Positions 8,210 through 16,121 of a stretch of DNA of 30,649 nucleotides are shown here, piece after piece. Every line of letters starts with the position of its first letter. Positions within the stretch are counted from its first letter, which is position 1. Both the position numbers and the translations under genes were made by a program. The notes under the pieces are model-generated. The model was not told the DNA's origin. It worked only from the letters and a program-made list of their open reading frames with translations, and searched no databases. Source of the DNA: JAAZHN01 sp964605575 (GTDB lineage Bacteria; Bacillota_I; Bacilli_A; RF39; UBA660); NCBI GenBank assembly GCA_964605575.1, contig CAZSDG010000004.1:1-30649 (forward strand), written 5' to 3'.

Positions 8210-9448
8210 ATGACTATTATATTAAAATTAATTTATTATATATTATTTGCAATTACACTGTTTTATGGTCTATATTTATTAGTGATGGGACTATTTGTTT
8301 TTAAAAAAAGTAAAAAAACAAATAGTAAACAGAGTAAAAAGCTTAATGAATTTTCAATAATAATTGCTGCTCGTAATGAAGAGAAAGTAATTGGTAGCCT
8401 TGTTAGAAGTTTGAAGAAGTTAAACTATCCCAAAGATAAATATGAAATAAATGTTATTGTTAATAACTGTACTGATAAAACAGCAGAGGCAGCAAAAAAA
8501 GCTGGGGCAATAGTAACTGAATGTACAGAGAAAGTTAAGTCAAAAGGTGAGGTTTTAAAGTTTATTTTTAATAAATTTAAATCCAGAAAAGATATTGCTG
8601 CATATGTTATTTTTGATGCGGACAATGTAGTTCATCCTGACTTTTTATTAGAAATGAATAAATCATTAAATAATGGTTATAAAGTTGCTCAAGGATTTAG
8701 AGATACAAAAAACCTTAGTGATAATTGGCTAAGTGGTTGCTATGCACTATTTTATTATTCTCAAAACTTCTTCATTAACCAAGCTAGAAGAAAAATAAAT
8801 TTATCAGCATCTATCAATGGCACAGGTTTTATGGTTAAGAAAAGTTTAATTGATGAAAAGGGATTCTTAACAACAACTTTAACTGAAGATATAGAATACT
8901 CAGGGATATGTGCTCTTGGCCAAGAAAAAATTGATTTTGTCCTAAAAGCAATAACCTATGATGAACAACCGACAAAGTTTAAAGAGGCTTGGAAACAAAG
9001 AAAAAGATGGTCTGTTGGTAGTTTACAATGCTTTAATCGTTATGCTAAAGACCTTATAAAGCATTTGTTTAAAGACCGTAATTTAACATGTCTAGATTTA
9101 TTAATAGTTTATATATCCCCATTAATTCAAGTTTTAACTTTGCTTAATTTTCTGTTATTAATTATTATAAAAATAATTGAAGTAACTCCTAAATCTGTAT
9201 TAATGGCTATGTTTATTAATCAAGCTTTGTTTTTTTCAATTTCATATATTGTAATGATGATTTTATCAGCAATTTTAGTGAAAATATATAATAAAAAAAT
9301 TAAAGAGGCATTCATGGGAATTGTTACTTATCCATTTTTCTTCTTTACTTGGATTCCAATTAATATTATTGCTTTATTTAAGAAAAATTTAGCTTGGGAA
9401 CCAATTAGTCATGATCGTGATATAGATATTTCTAGTGTTATACCATAA
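8210..9448 (+). CDS. Membrane-bound GT2-family glycosyltransferase
   Basis: The 412-aa protein has one N-terminal membrane helix (about 5-31), a cytoplasmic GT-A fold catalytic domain (about 46-280), and three or four C-terminal membrane helices (about 295-395). Catalytic landmarks are SIIIAARNEE (49-58), DADN (136-139, the DXD metal site), TED (about 224-226) and QRKRW (about 263-267). The DXD, TED and Q-x-x-R-W set is typical of processive or membrane-spanning GT2 enzymes (cellulose synthase, IcaA-like, HAS-like) that move sugars from nucleotide donors to polysaccharide or lipid acceptors. The sugar cannot be deduced. AAGGAG precedes the ATG. It is alone in its transcript, between its own promoter and a shared terminator. 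Confidence 0.88.
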   Translation: MTIILKLIYYILFAITLFYGLYLLVMGLFVFKKSKKTNSKQSKKLNEFSIIIAARNEEKVIGSLVRSLKKLNYPKDKYEINVIVNNCTDKTAEAAKKAGAIVTECTEKVKSKGEVLKFIFNKFKSRKDIAAYVIFDADNVVHPDFLLEMNKSLNNGYKVAQGFRDTKNLSDNWLSGCYALFYYSQNFFINQARRKINLSASINGTGFMVKKSLIDEKGFLTTTLTEDIEYSGICALGQEKIDFVLKAITYDEQPTKFKEAWKQRKRWSVGSLQCFNRYAKDLIKHLFKDRNLTCLDLLIVYISPLIQVLTLLNFLLLIIIKIIEVTPKSVLMAMFINQALFFSISYIVMMILSAILVKIYNKKIKEAFMGIVTYPFFFFTWIPINIIALFKKNLAWEPISHDRDIDISSVIP

Positions 9449-9474
9449 AAAAAGACAATTACGATTGTCTTTTT
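9449..9474. terminator. Bidirectional terminator between GT2 gene and the HTH gene
   Basis: An 11-bp perfect stem AAAAAGACAAT (9449-9459) / ATTGTCTTTTT (9464-9474) with a 4-base loop separates two converging genes; A and T runs serve both strands. Confidence 0.88.
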
Positions 9475-9484
9475 CTTTAATTAA

Positions 9485-10333
9485 CTATTCTAAAATAATA
9501 CTAGCAAGAACACAGAAGATTGAACCAAAGACGATTACAACCCAACCTGGATGCCATAAATTAAAAACGAACCCAGCACTTAAGAAAATAATTATTGAAG
9601 TAAGTAATATAATTGAACAAACTTTATCGATTAATAATTGGTTTTTATAAGGATCGCGATTAATTAATATACTTTTAGTATATTTATTTTTTTGAATTAA
9701 ATGATAGATATAAATATAAGCAGCGAAAGCAACACAAATAAGTAAATAACCAATTATGATAAAATCACTAACTTTTAATAATTTTAAAATAATAACTAAA
9801 ACTATTCCTAAACATAACCAGGCAATCGCAGTTTTCAATGCCAAGAAATATTTATTAGTAAATTCTTTTTTTTCATTAGCAGTATAATCAAGCATTTCAA
9901 CTTCATCTAAGTCTTTTTCCCTTAAGCCAGTAAATAATATTAAGATGATTCCAACAATTAAGAATATAAGTAATAATGAAGTTGAAAGACTCGGATTAGC
10001 ATGAAAAAAGGCTGCTAAAGCTCCGCCAAAAACAATTGTTGAGACTCCTAAAGCAGTAAAAAAAGCTAAACGATGATATTTAGAATCATAATCTTTTTTT
10101 GATAATTTATTTGGTGCATAATCTTTCTTATTTTTAATTTTAGTTTCTACTAAATCAGTTAATTCAACATTAAATAAATCACAAATGTTAATTAATTTGT
10201 CTAGCTCTGGATATGTTTCGCCAGCTTCCCATTTAGAAACGGTTTGTCTTGATACCTTAATTTTCTTAGCTAAATCAGCTTGAGAAATATCATTTATTTT
10301 TCTTAATGCAATTAAGTTATTATTAAAATTCAT
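9485..10333 (-). CDS. XRE-family regulator with multi-pass membrane C-terminus
   Basis: The 282-aa product has an N-terminal Cro/CI-type helix-turn-helix (about 1-60: LRKINDISQADLAKKIKVSR, then QTVSKWEAGETYPELDKL) followed by about six hydrophobic segments (roughly residues 88-110, 115-133, 160-180, 185-205, 235-255, 260-280). Proteins of this design occur in Bacillota, often as one-component regulators tied to the membrane; the ligand is unknown. I placed the start at the ATG at 10333: GGGAGG lies 8 bases upstream on the minus strand, and the longer in-frame version would consume that site. It is divergent from the 290-aa gene at 10444, which may be its target (inference). Confidence 0.8.
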   Translation of the reverse strand: MNFNNNLIALRKINDISQADLAKKIKVSRQTVSKWEAGETYPELDKLINICDLFNVELTDLVETKIKNKKDYAPNKLSKKDYDSKYHRLAFFTALGVSTIVFGGALAAFFHANPSLSTSLLLIFLIVGIILILFTGLREKDLDEVEMLDYTANEKKEFTNKYFLALKTAIAWLCLGIVLVIILKLLKVSDFIIIGYLLICVAFAAYIYIYHLIQKNKYTKSILINRDPYKNQLLIDKVCSIILLTSIIIFLSAGFVFNLWHPGWVVIVFGSIFCVLASIILE

Positions 10334-10396
10334 TACCTTAACCTCCCTAATATAATTATACACATAATATTATTAAAATGCTAGATTATTATTTAT

Positions 10397-10423
10397 TTGC
10401 AATTTTTAATAAACATATATAAT
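10397..10423 (+). promoter_or_regulatory. Promoter of the 290-aa gene
   Basis: A perfect -10 TATAAT (10418-10423) with TTGCAA (10397-10402) upstream; the spacer is only 15 bases, so the -35 is tentative. It lies in the 110-base divergent intergenic region with the HTH gene. Confidence 0.45.
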
Positions 10424-10443
10424 AGCAACCAAGGAGTGATTTA

Positions 10444-11316
10444 ATGGATTATTTAGTAGTTCAAGACAGGATTTATTGTGTTGCAAACCAAGATGATTAT
10501 GATACCGATGATGCTTTCAATTTTAATTCACTTATAATAGAGGCTAACCGAATGAATGACTTAAAGAGAGAAGTTAATAGCAAAAGAAAGGTTCTGTTCC
10601 CAAAAACAAAAGCATTTACTATATACAAATGGCAACGTATTGATAACAAAATAAATTTAAAAGTAGATTTATCACCTGTAAAGCCAGTTGTTTATGATGC
10701 AGATGATATTTCTCCAGATTATAATTATGCTACATATAATATTTTATTTGATTTAAATGGAAATGTAATTTCACTTTCGCCAATTGAATTTTATATTTTG
10801 CCAAATGTAAAATCAGAAAAAGACTGTTCAGAAAGAATCCCTTCTATTGAGGAACATCGTAAAGAACATATTGCTAGAGCGCAAATGCAATGGAATAGTG
10901 TTATAAATTATGTTAATGAAGAAGAGACAATGAGGCTGTTTGAACCATTTGAAATCGAGTTATATAGTGATGATATAATAAGCGTGTATGGTATTTTTAC
11001 CCACGATGAATACGGCTGGCTTGAAGTAAAACAAAGATATTCAATAAATTGTTGTTTAGATGAAAATAATTTATATAAATTTAATATTTTAAAAAAAGAT
11101 GGTGAATTCGATAATCTTAGCTTTAATCACTTACCAATTAAGCCAGAACAAATTCCCGAAGATTTCTTAAAATATGAAAAAGGGTTAGATACTGTTGGTT
11201 CTAAGTATGGTATAGAAGTAGATAATCTGAAAAAACGTTATTATTATTTGGTTAAGAACAAACCTATTTTAGTTAAATATCCCCAATTAAAAAAAATATT
11301 GAAGTTTTTTGAATAA
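10444..11316 (+). CDS. Hypothetical protein, 290 aa
   Basis: I do not recognise this protein. It is soluble-looking, acidic and aromatic-rich, without signal peptide or membrane helix. Visible stretches include VVQDRIYCVANQDDYDTDDA near the N-terminus, a middle EHRKEHIARAQMQWNSV helix, and a lysine-rich C-terminus (LVKYPQLKKILKFF). AAGGAG precedes the ATG with good spacing, and it has its own promoter and terminator, so it is a real gene. It sits between a membrane-bound XRE regulator and a DUF2779 nuclease-like protein, but nothing in the sequence ties it to either. Confidence 0.75.
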   Translation: MDYLVVQDRIYCVANQDDYDTDDAFNFNSLIIEANRMNDLKREVNSKRKVLFPKTKAFTIYKWQRIDNKINLKVDLSPVKPVVYDADDISPDYNYATYNILFDLNGNVISLSPIEFYILPNVKSEKDCSERIPSIEEHRKEHIARAQMQWNSVINYVNEEETMRLFEPFEIELYSDDIISVYGIFTHDEYGWLEVKQRYSINCCLDENNLYKFNILKKDGEFDNLSFNHLPIKPEQIPEDFLKYEKGLDTVGSKYGIEVDNLKKRYYYLVKNKPILVKYPQLKKILKFFE

Positions 11317-11343
11317 AAGATTTAGTTAAATAAATCTTTTTTT
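11315..11343 (+). terminator. Terminator after the 290-aa gene
   Basis: A 10-bp stem AAAAGATTTA (11315-11324) / TAAATCTTTT (11331-11340) with a 6-base loop and further T to 11343. Confidence 0.8.
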
Positions 11344-11351
11344 GTTATAAT
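11343..11351 (+). promoter_or_regulatory. Extended -10 promoter abutting the terminator, for the DUF2779 gene
   Basis: TGTTATAAT (TATAAT at 11346-11351) directly follows the terminator T run, 19 bases before the ATG at 11371. The terminator and promoter share a base. Confidence 0.55.
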
Positions 11352-11370
11352 AAATATAGGATGTGAATAT

Positions 11371-13239
11371 ATGGCTATTACTAAAACAAAATTTACTAAT
11401 TATACAAGATGTAATCGGTATATCGCTTTAGAGAAAATCAAGGAATCTGTTTTAACAAATGAGATTAATTATGAAGAATATCAAAAAGAAATGGATGAGA
11501 GTCGTTTAACAGCAATTATTGAAACGATGATTAATGAGGATGCTGAAGGAAACCAAATTGATTTAACAGAAATAGATGATCAAACTTTAGAAGCAATGAT
11601 GAAGTATTATAAACAAGTTGAAGTTGAAGCATGTAAATTAGTAGATAAAATATTTCCCGGTGAAACAAAACATGCACTTAATACCAAAAATCAGGAATCA
11701 TATGATTATAATCATAATGGTTTAAGATATATTTGTTTTTTAGATATAATAAATGAAAATAAAGACAATATTAATATTATTGAAGTAAAAGCTACAACTT
11801 CAAGAGGTTTTATTGAGTCGTTAATGGCTGGAGCAAGAGGTGAAACTAAGTATCCAATTTTTACTGAAGTTAACAATGTAATGTGTTTAAAAGATGAAGT
11901 AGGCTATGATTTAGAAAACGAGATTCCTCTAGATGACTATACAGAGAAGCGCTTAAAACTATTTGATCGCTATGGAATTGGTAAATATGTTTATGATTTA
12001 GCTGTTCAAAGAATGATTATCGAAGGCGAATATGTTGAAACTAATCAAACTCATAAAATAGAAAAAACTAAATACTATTTAGCTGTATTAAATCATGAAT
12101 ATATTTTTAATGGAAAGATGCATAATAATGAACCAGTATATGAAACAGATGATTTTGGTAATGAAATAATTAGAATATTTGATTTAACAAAGATAACCGA
12201 AGAATTTCAGCCAATAATTAAAGCAGAACAAGAAAAATTAGAAAGAAATATTTTTAATCCTAATCCTAAAAAAGTTGATTTAGGTGAATATTGTCAATAT
12301 AAAAAAAGAGGGGAATGTAAGTACTTTAAAACTACTTGTGCTGCTGATGTTCCCGAAAAGAATTCAGTTCTTAACTATGCTGGTCGATTTGTACTTACTG
12401 ATGAATTGGGTAATAAGTATGAACGATTAGATTTAATTAACTCTGGCTATATTAATCTTTTAGATGTCCCAGAAAGTTGGATTAAAAGTCGTAAACATCA
12501 AATTCAAAGAGATGTAGTTAGAAGTCATAAAACATTCATTAATAAAAATAAAATTAAGCTAACGATTGATCAACTTAAATATCCCCTTTATCATTTAGAT
12601 TTTGAAACCTTTCCTTGTCCATTTCCAAGATTTAAAGGAGAAAAGTGTTATGAACAATCGCCATTTGAATTTAGTTTACATATTGAACACGAACCTGGAG
12701 TTTGTGATAAAGATACTGATAACTATGTTTATTTAAACAAGACTCATGAGGATGAAAGAGAAGAAATAGCTAAAAAACTTTGTGAACTAATCGATCCTGA
12801 TAAGGGCATGATGTTTGCACAAAACGTTAGTTTTGAAATCGGAGTTTTAAAAAAATTGGCCAAGCAATTTTCTGAATATAGTGAGCATCTATTAAAAATA
12901 GCTGATAACTCTTTTGATTTAATCAATATTGTGCGAGGCTCCAAGACTTTTTATGAGAAAAATAATTTAGCAGTGGATGATCTTGATGGTTTTAATTATT
13001 ATCATCAAGATTTAAACGGTTCTTTCTCCATTAAAAAAACCTTACCAGTATTTACTAATTTAAGTTATAAGGATTTAATTGTAAAAAATGGTAATGAAGC
13101 CTTTGTTACCTATTTAAACTATCCAAATTATAGTGAAGAAGAATATAATATTAAATATCAAGCATTAGTTGATTATTGTAAACAAGATACGTGGGCGATG
13201 GTCGAAATATTAGATGCTTTAAGAAAACTAGTAAAATAA
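11371..13239 (+). CDS. DUF2779 protein: Cas4/AddB-like N-terminal half plus DnaQ-like exonuclease half
   Basis: The 622-aa product has two halves. The N-terminal half (about 1-340) starts ITKTKFTNYTRCNRY and has IIEVKATTSRG near residue 138, resembling the ExK of PD-(D/E)XK nucleases. One early Cys (C14) plus three late ones in YCQYKKRGECKYFKTTC (about 306-322) recall the iron-sulphur staple of Cas4/AddB nucleases. The C-terminal half (about 400-620) is DUF2779: YHLDFETFPCPFPRF (a DxE), SPFEFSLHIE, MMFAQNVSFEIGVL, and the closing YCKQDTWAMVEIL, which match the Exo I, II and III spots of DEDD exonucleases. The likely role is nucleic-acid cleavage, perhaps in repair or defence, but no experimental function is known to me. 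The nuclease reading is inference. It has its own promoter and no partner gene. Confidence 0.82.
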   Translation: MAITKTKFTNYTRCNRYIALEKIKESVLTNEINYEEYQKEMDESRLTAIIETMINEDAEGNQIDLTEIDDQTLEAMMKYYKQVEVEACKLVDKIFPGETKHALNTKNQESYDYNHNGLRYICFLDIINENKDNINIIEVKATTSRGFIESLMAGARGETKYPIFTEVNNVMCLKDEVGYDLENEIPLDDYTEKRLKLFDRYGIGKYVYDLAVQRMIIEGEYVETNQTHKIEKTKYYLAVLNHEYIFNGKMHNNEPVYETDDFGNEIIRIFDLTKITEEFQPIIKAEQEKLERNIFNPNPKKVDLGEYCQYKKRGECKYFKTTCAADVPEKNSVLNYAGRFVLTDELGNKYERLDLINSGYINLLDVPESWIKSRKHQIQRDVVRSHKTFINKNKIKLTIDQLKYPLYHLDFETFPCPFPRFKGEKCYEQSPFEFSLHIEHEPGVCDKDTDNYVYLNKTHEDEREEIAKKLCELIDPDKGMMFAQNVSFEIGVLKKLAKQFSEYSEHLLKIADNSFDLINIVRGSKTFYEKNNLAVDDLDGFNYYHQDLNGSFSIKKTLPVFTNLSYKDLIVKNGNEAFVTYLNYPNYSEEEYNIKYQALVDYCKQDTWAMVEILDALRKLVK

Positions 13240-13283
13240 AACTTTTTACTTTAAAGTGGCACGGTTGAGATTACAATAAATAA

Positions 13284-13319
13284 AAAAATAGTTTAGGCAT
13301 TTTAGTCTAAACTATTTTT
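13284..13319. terminator. Bidirectional terminator after the DUF2779 gene
   Basis: A 13-bp perfect stem AAAAATAGTTTAG (13284-13296) / CTAAACTATTTTT (13307-13319) with a 10-base loop lies between converging genes. Confidence 0.88.
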
Positions 13320-13341
13320 ATTATTATCATCATCATTATTA

Positions 13342-14283
13342 TTATTTGTCTAATTCTAATGATTTAAAGTAATAATTATCATTAACTATTTCAAAGGTGT
13401 ATTTATACGTATTATACAAATGCCACTTTGGTTCTTTATTATTGTCTTTATGAAGGTCTAATGTTTCTATTTTTCCAGTTTTTTCGTAATCTATGTAATA
13501 ATCAACTGTTCCTGGATATTCATCATTTATATATACGTGTTTAACAAAGGCTTGTTTCTCATAAATATATAAAACATTATCGACTTTTTCTGCTTTAATT
13601 ATTTTAGAATCAATATAATCTGCACCATCAAATTCACCATCGCAAGGTCCAAATATTTTTATTTCATTAGAATTAATTACTTTTACACCATAATCATAAA
13701 AATGATAATCAGCATCAGGATATCCTTGTTCATCATCTGATTCGTTTTTAAAATCATTAACAGTAATTATTTGTGGATTTAATATTAACTCCCTAAGACC
13801 GGCGTTAACTTCATTTAAATTTACTTTTTTATAATCTTCATATCCACAAGTAATAACTTTGCTATGATTTACATTACTTAAGGCGGTTCTTATTAATTCA
13901 TATTTACTTATTTGGCTTATTTCATATTTATTGGTTTTGTAGACATTATCATCTTTTTTAATTATTAAAAAATAATTGTCTTTAGCCTTTTTTACAATTG
14001 GTGAACTAACCTCAATGTTTTCAGCACCATTATTTATTACTTCGTCTGGTTTATTTTGTGCATTATTGTTTTCATTATTACTATTATTGTCATTATTTAT
14101 TACTTCGTCTGGTTTATTTTGTGTATTATTGTTTTCGTTACTACTATTATTGTTTTTATTAATAGTTTCTACTTGCTTATTAATTACTTTATCATAAACA
14201 ATGTAACCTCCTAACGCTAAGACTAATATTCCTAGAATAATAGAGGTTATTATTAATTTTACTTCAATTTTATTTTTTTCCAT
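13342..14283 (-). CDS. Membrane-anchored extracytoplasmic protein with Asn-rich repeat linker
   Basis: The 313-aa product has a cytoplasmic start (MEKNKIEVK), one membrane helix (about 10-30), a low-complexity Asn/Glu linker (about 36-86) with two 21-residue repeats containing QNKPDEVIN, then a C-terminal globular domain rich in Tyr and Asp (about 95-313). I do not recognise that domain; it has CGYEDYKK and FGPCDGEFDGADY, i.e. two Cys that could form a disulphide. There is no lipobox or LPXTG. The likely place is outside the membrane on a flexible stalk. The ATG is preceded by AAAGGGA about 11 bases away. It is divergent from another single-helix exported protein at 14751. Confidence 0.75.
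   Translation of the reverse strand: MEKNKIEVKLIITSIILGILVLALGGYIVYDKVINKQVETINKNNNSSNENNNTQNKPDEVINNDNNSNNENNNAQNKPDEVINNGAENIEVSSPIVKKAKDNYFLIIKKDDNVYKTNKYEISQISKYELIRTALSNVNHSKVITCGYEDYKKVNLNEVNAGLRELILNPQIITVNDFKNESDDEQGYPDADYHFYDYGVKVINSNEIKIFGPCDGEFDGADYIDSKIIKAEKVDNVLYIYEKQAFVKHVYINDEYPGTVDYYIDYEKTGKIETLDLHKDNNKEPKWHLYNTYKYTFEIVNDNYYFKSLELDK
14028..14153. repeat. Two tandem 63-base repeats (Asn-rich linker)
   Basis: The two copies (14028-14090 and 14091-14153) differ at only a few bases and keep the reading frame of the minus-strand gene (21 codons each). Such near-identical in-frame repeats can change in number by slippage or recombination, altering stalk length. Confidence 0.85.
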
Positions 14284-14750
14284 TTTCTCAAATCCCTTTC
14301 ATTATCATTATGATAACATAATAATAAGTATATAAAAAAATGGTCCATAAAATACTCGAAACACAAGTTTTAAGTAAATAAAGTGTAAAATTTACCTTGT
14401 ATGTTACATTATGGATATAAAAATCAAATTGGAGAACAGTATAATGTTTTCTTTCTATCTATTGTTAAAAGCATAAATTTAGTTGACTTAAAATATAAAT
14501 TAGTTAATTTAATCAAAAAGACAAGTAAATGCTAACCAGAAAAAGATATTATAATATCATCTATTAATTAATTACTTTATTAAATCTTTTTTTAATGATA
14601 TATTATTTGTATAATAAGATATTATTAAAAAATATTGATTATTCAAAGTGTTCAAGGTATTAATCTAACCGAATTAGCTAACCAATTATTAATTAATTTC
14701 TGTACTTAGGTAATAGTTGAAATATGAATGCATTAATAAAGGAGGAAAAC
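14284..14750. other. 467-base gene-free region between divergent genes
   Basis: No intact gene is seen. It holds the upstream region of the minus-strand Asn-rich protein, a decayed copy of the rpoZ unit (about 14405-14610, listed separately), a short coding-like remnant at 14633-14707, and the strong ribosome site AAAGGAGG of the gene starting at 14751. Confidence 0.7.
14444..14610 (+). pseudogene. Decayed duplicate of rpoZ with its terminator
   Basis: The stretch from about 14418 (GGAGAACAGTATAATG) lines up with the start of the intact rpoZ at 15866 (GGAGAGTGGTAATATG). After a 2-base insertion the frame 14458-14535 reads SIVKSINLVDLKYKLVNLIK, against SIDKILNLVDSKYQLVNLVA in intact omega, and then stops at TAA. 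The middle of the gene is gone. The 3' part (about 14562-14605, with ACTTTATTAAATC then seven T, then ATGATATATT) matches the rpoZ terminator and the bases after it (16064-16101), with the hairpin damaged. This is a dead paralogue sharing gene, RBS and terminator layout with the live copy 1.4 kb away. Confidence 0.75.
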
Positions 14751-15779
14751 ATGAAAAAAATAGCAAGTATATTTAAAGACAAAAAAAATATCTATGTTTT
14801 AATTGGGGTAATATTAATAGTATTTTTATTAATAATAATTCTTAATTGTTTTGGAAAAGATAAAGAAAGTTCAACATCTCTAACAGAAATTGATAAGTAT
14901 GTTCATGGTTTTAATCGATATTACAAGATTGATAAACAAATAAGTGATAATTATTTACTTAATCCTCTCGATCTTAAAAGTAGTTTTTCAGATAAATGTG
15001 AAAAAGGAGATCAACTATTAATAGAACATGGAAAATTAAAGTATATCCCTAAAACCGATGTAATGGATGAGTATGAGTGTAAAAAAACTTATCAATCACT
15101 AGTTGATTCTTACAATAATCTAAATGAAAATATAGTTTCAATTGCTTTTAATCGCTATACGGAAGTATATGAGTATTTCTCAGTCGCGACAGCAAGGGCT
15201 ATTTATTCTGGCGATGATGATTACAATTCTAATGAATTAAATAAATTACTTGCTTTAGCTGATTCAGATAAACGAGAAATAGAAAGTATTTACCCTGTTG
15301 AAGAAACTCTGGGTGATTGCGATGTATCATATAATCTTGCCATTAATTACAAAAATAGCCAAGATAGAGATGTAATATATACTGAAGATGGTCTAACAAA
15401 AATCAAACCATTAAAGGATTATTATAAAAAAGAATCAATTGTCTATAGATCGGATAATTGTGGAGATTATTTTTCAAGTACTAAATTTCCGTCGATAGGC
15501 GTAAATATTGACAAAGAATTATTAATAAGTAGAGAAAATGATAATATATTTAAAAATCCAACAACTAATAAACCATTAATAGTTAATGAAGTATTTGATT
15601 TTCAAAAAGCATGGCTATTAGTTACTAATGACAACCAACTGTATTTATTTGCTGGGGAAAGTTATCATAATTTAGGAACTATCAAAAATATTGATAAAAA
15701 AATTGGTAGTGATGGTTATACTTTATTAGAATTGTCAATTGAGTTGAAAAATGGTCAAAAATATAATTATAAAGGATAG
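14751..15779 (+). CDS. Single-helix membrane-anchored protein, unknown function
   Basis: The 342-aa product starts MKKIASIFKDKKNIYVLIG, with one membrane helix (about 12-34) and a large domain outside. I do not recognise it. Six or so Cys (in DKCEKGD, YECKKTY, LGDCDVS, SDNCGDYF) could form disulphides. A central helical part (YQSLVDSYNNLNENIV and following) gives way to a beta-rich C-terminal half. The start at 14751 is chosen because AAAGGAGG lies 5 bases ahead; the in-frame ATG nine codons earlier has no site. Together with the divergent Asn-rich protein it gives a pair of anchored surface proteins around the rpoZ remnant. Confidence 0.75.
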   Translation: MKKIASIFKDKKNIYVLIGVILIVFLLIIILNCFGKDKESSTSLTEIDKYVHGFNRYYKIDKQISDNYLLNPLDLKSSFSDKCEKGDQLLIEHGKLKYIPKTDVMDEYECKKTYQSLVDSYNNLNENIVSIAFNRYTEVYEYFSVATARAIYSGDDDYNSNELNKLLALADSDKREIESIYPVEETLGDCDVSYNLAINYKNSQDRDVIYTEDGLTKIKPLKDYYKKESIVYRSDNCGDYFSSTKFPSIGVNIDKELLISRENDNIFKNPTTNKPLIVNEVFDFQKAWLLVTNDNQLYLFAGESYHNLGTIKNIDKKIGSDGYTLLELSIELKNGQKYNYKG

Positions 15780-15834
15780 TTTGTAAACTAACTGTATAAA
15801 TCGCTTTGTTTTGACACTTACTTACAATGAATAA

Positions 15835-15843
15835 TGGTAGAAT
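15835..15843 (+). promoter_or_regulatory. Promoter of rpoZ (extended -10)
   Basis: TGGTAGAAT (TAGAAT at 15838-15843) precedes the RBS. A perfect TTGACA lies at 15811-15816 but 21 bases away, which is too far for normal use; the extended -10 may suffice. Confidence 0.45.
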
Positions 15844-15865
15844 TAAATTGTAGGAGAGTGGTAAT

Positions 15866-16063
15866 ATGTTATTTCCATCAATTGATAAAATCTTAAATTT
15901 GGTTGATTCAAAATATCAATTAGTTAATTTAGTCGCGATGCGTAGTAAACAAATGATAGCTAATGATCATTATCAATTAAGAGAAAAAGAATATAAAAGT
16001 AAAAAAGAACTTGGTAAAGCTTTAGAAGAAGTAGAAAAAGGTCTAATAAAGGCCGGTAATTAA
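15866..16063 (+). CDS. rpoZ: DNA-directed RNA polymerase omega subunit
   Basis: Omega assists folding and assembly of the beta' subunit and is the binding site for ppGpp in some bacteria. The 65-aa product is at Gram-positive length and has the family start MLFPSIDKILNLVDSKYQLV, followed by AMRSKQM and the acidic, helical C-terminus. AGGAGAG precedes the ATG. It is transcribed alone, with a clean terminator at its stop, and is not linked to gmk as in B. subtilis. A decayed second copy lies at 14444-14610. Confidence 0.9.
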   Translation: MLFPSIDKILNLVDSKYQLVNLVAMRSKQMIANDHYQLREKEYKSKKELGKALEEVEKGLIKAGN

Positions 16064-16064
16064 T

Positions 16065-16090
16065 AAATCACTTTATTAAGTGATTTTTTT
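16065..16090 (+). terminator. Terminator of rpoZ
   Basis: A 9-bp perfect stem AAATCACTT (16065-16073) / AAGTGATTT (16078-16086) with loop TATT and T to 16090. Confidence 0.88.
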
Positions 16091-16091
16091 A

Positions 16092-16100
16092 TGATATATT
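16092..16100 (+). promoter_or_regulatory. Extended -10 promoter of the slipin gene
   Basis: TGATATATT (TATATT at 16095-16100) immediately follows the rpoZ terminator T run and lies 21 bases before the ATG. No -35 box is seen. Confidence 0.4.
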
Positions 16101-16121
16101 TTTTATAGAGGAGGAAGAAAA

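Noticed and set aside
9435..9650. Plus-strand ORF after the GT2 gene
   Set aside because: It overlaps the GT2 end and the terminator and lies antisense to the membrane part of the HTH protein.
13250..13276. Possible T-box-like string (AAAGTGGCACGG) after the DUF2779 gene
   Set aside because: It lacks the ACCGCG core and a pairing partner, and no synthetase gene follows.
13976..14197. Plus-strand ORF opposite the Asn-rich linker
   Set aside because: Leu/Phe-rich text is just the complement of Asn codon repeats; no ribosome site.
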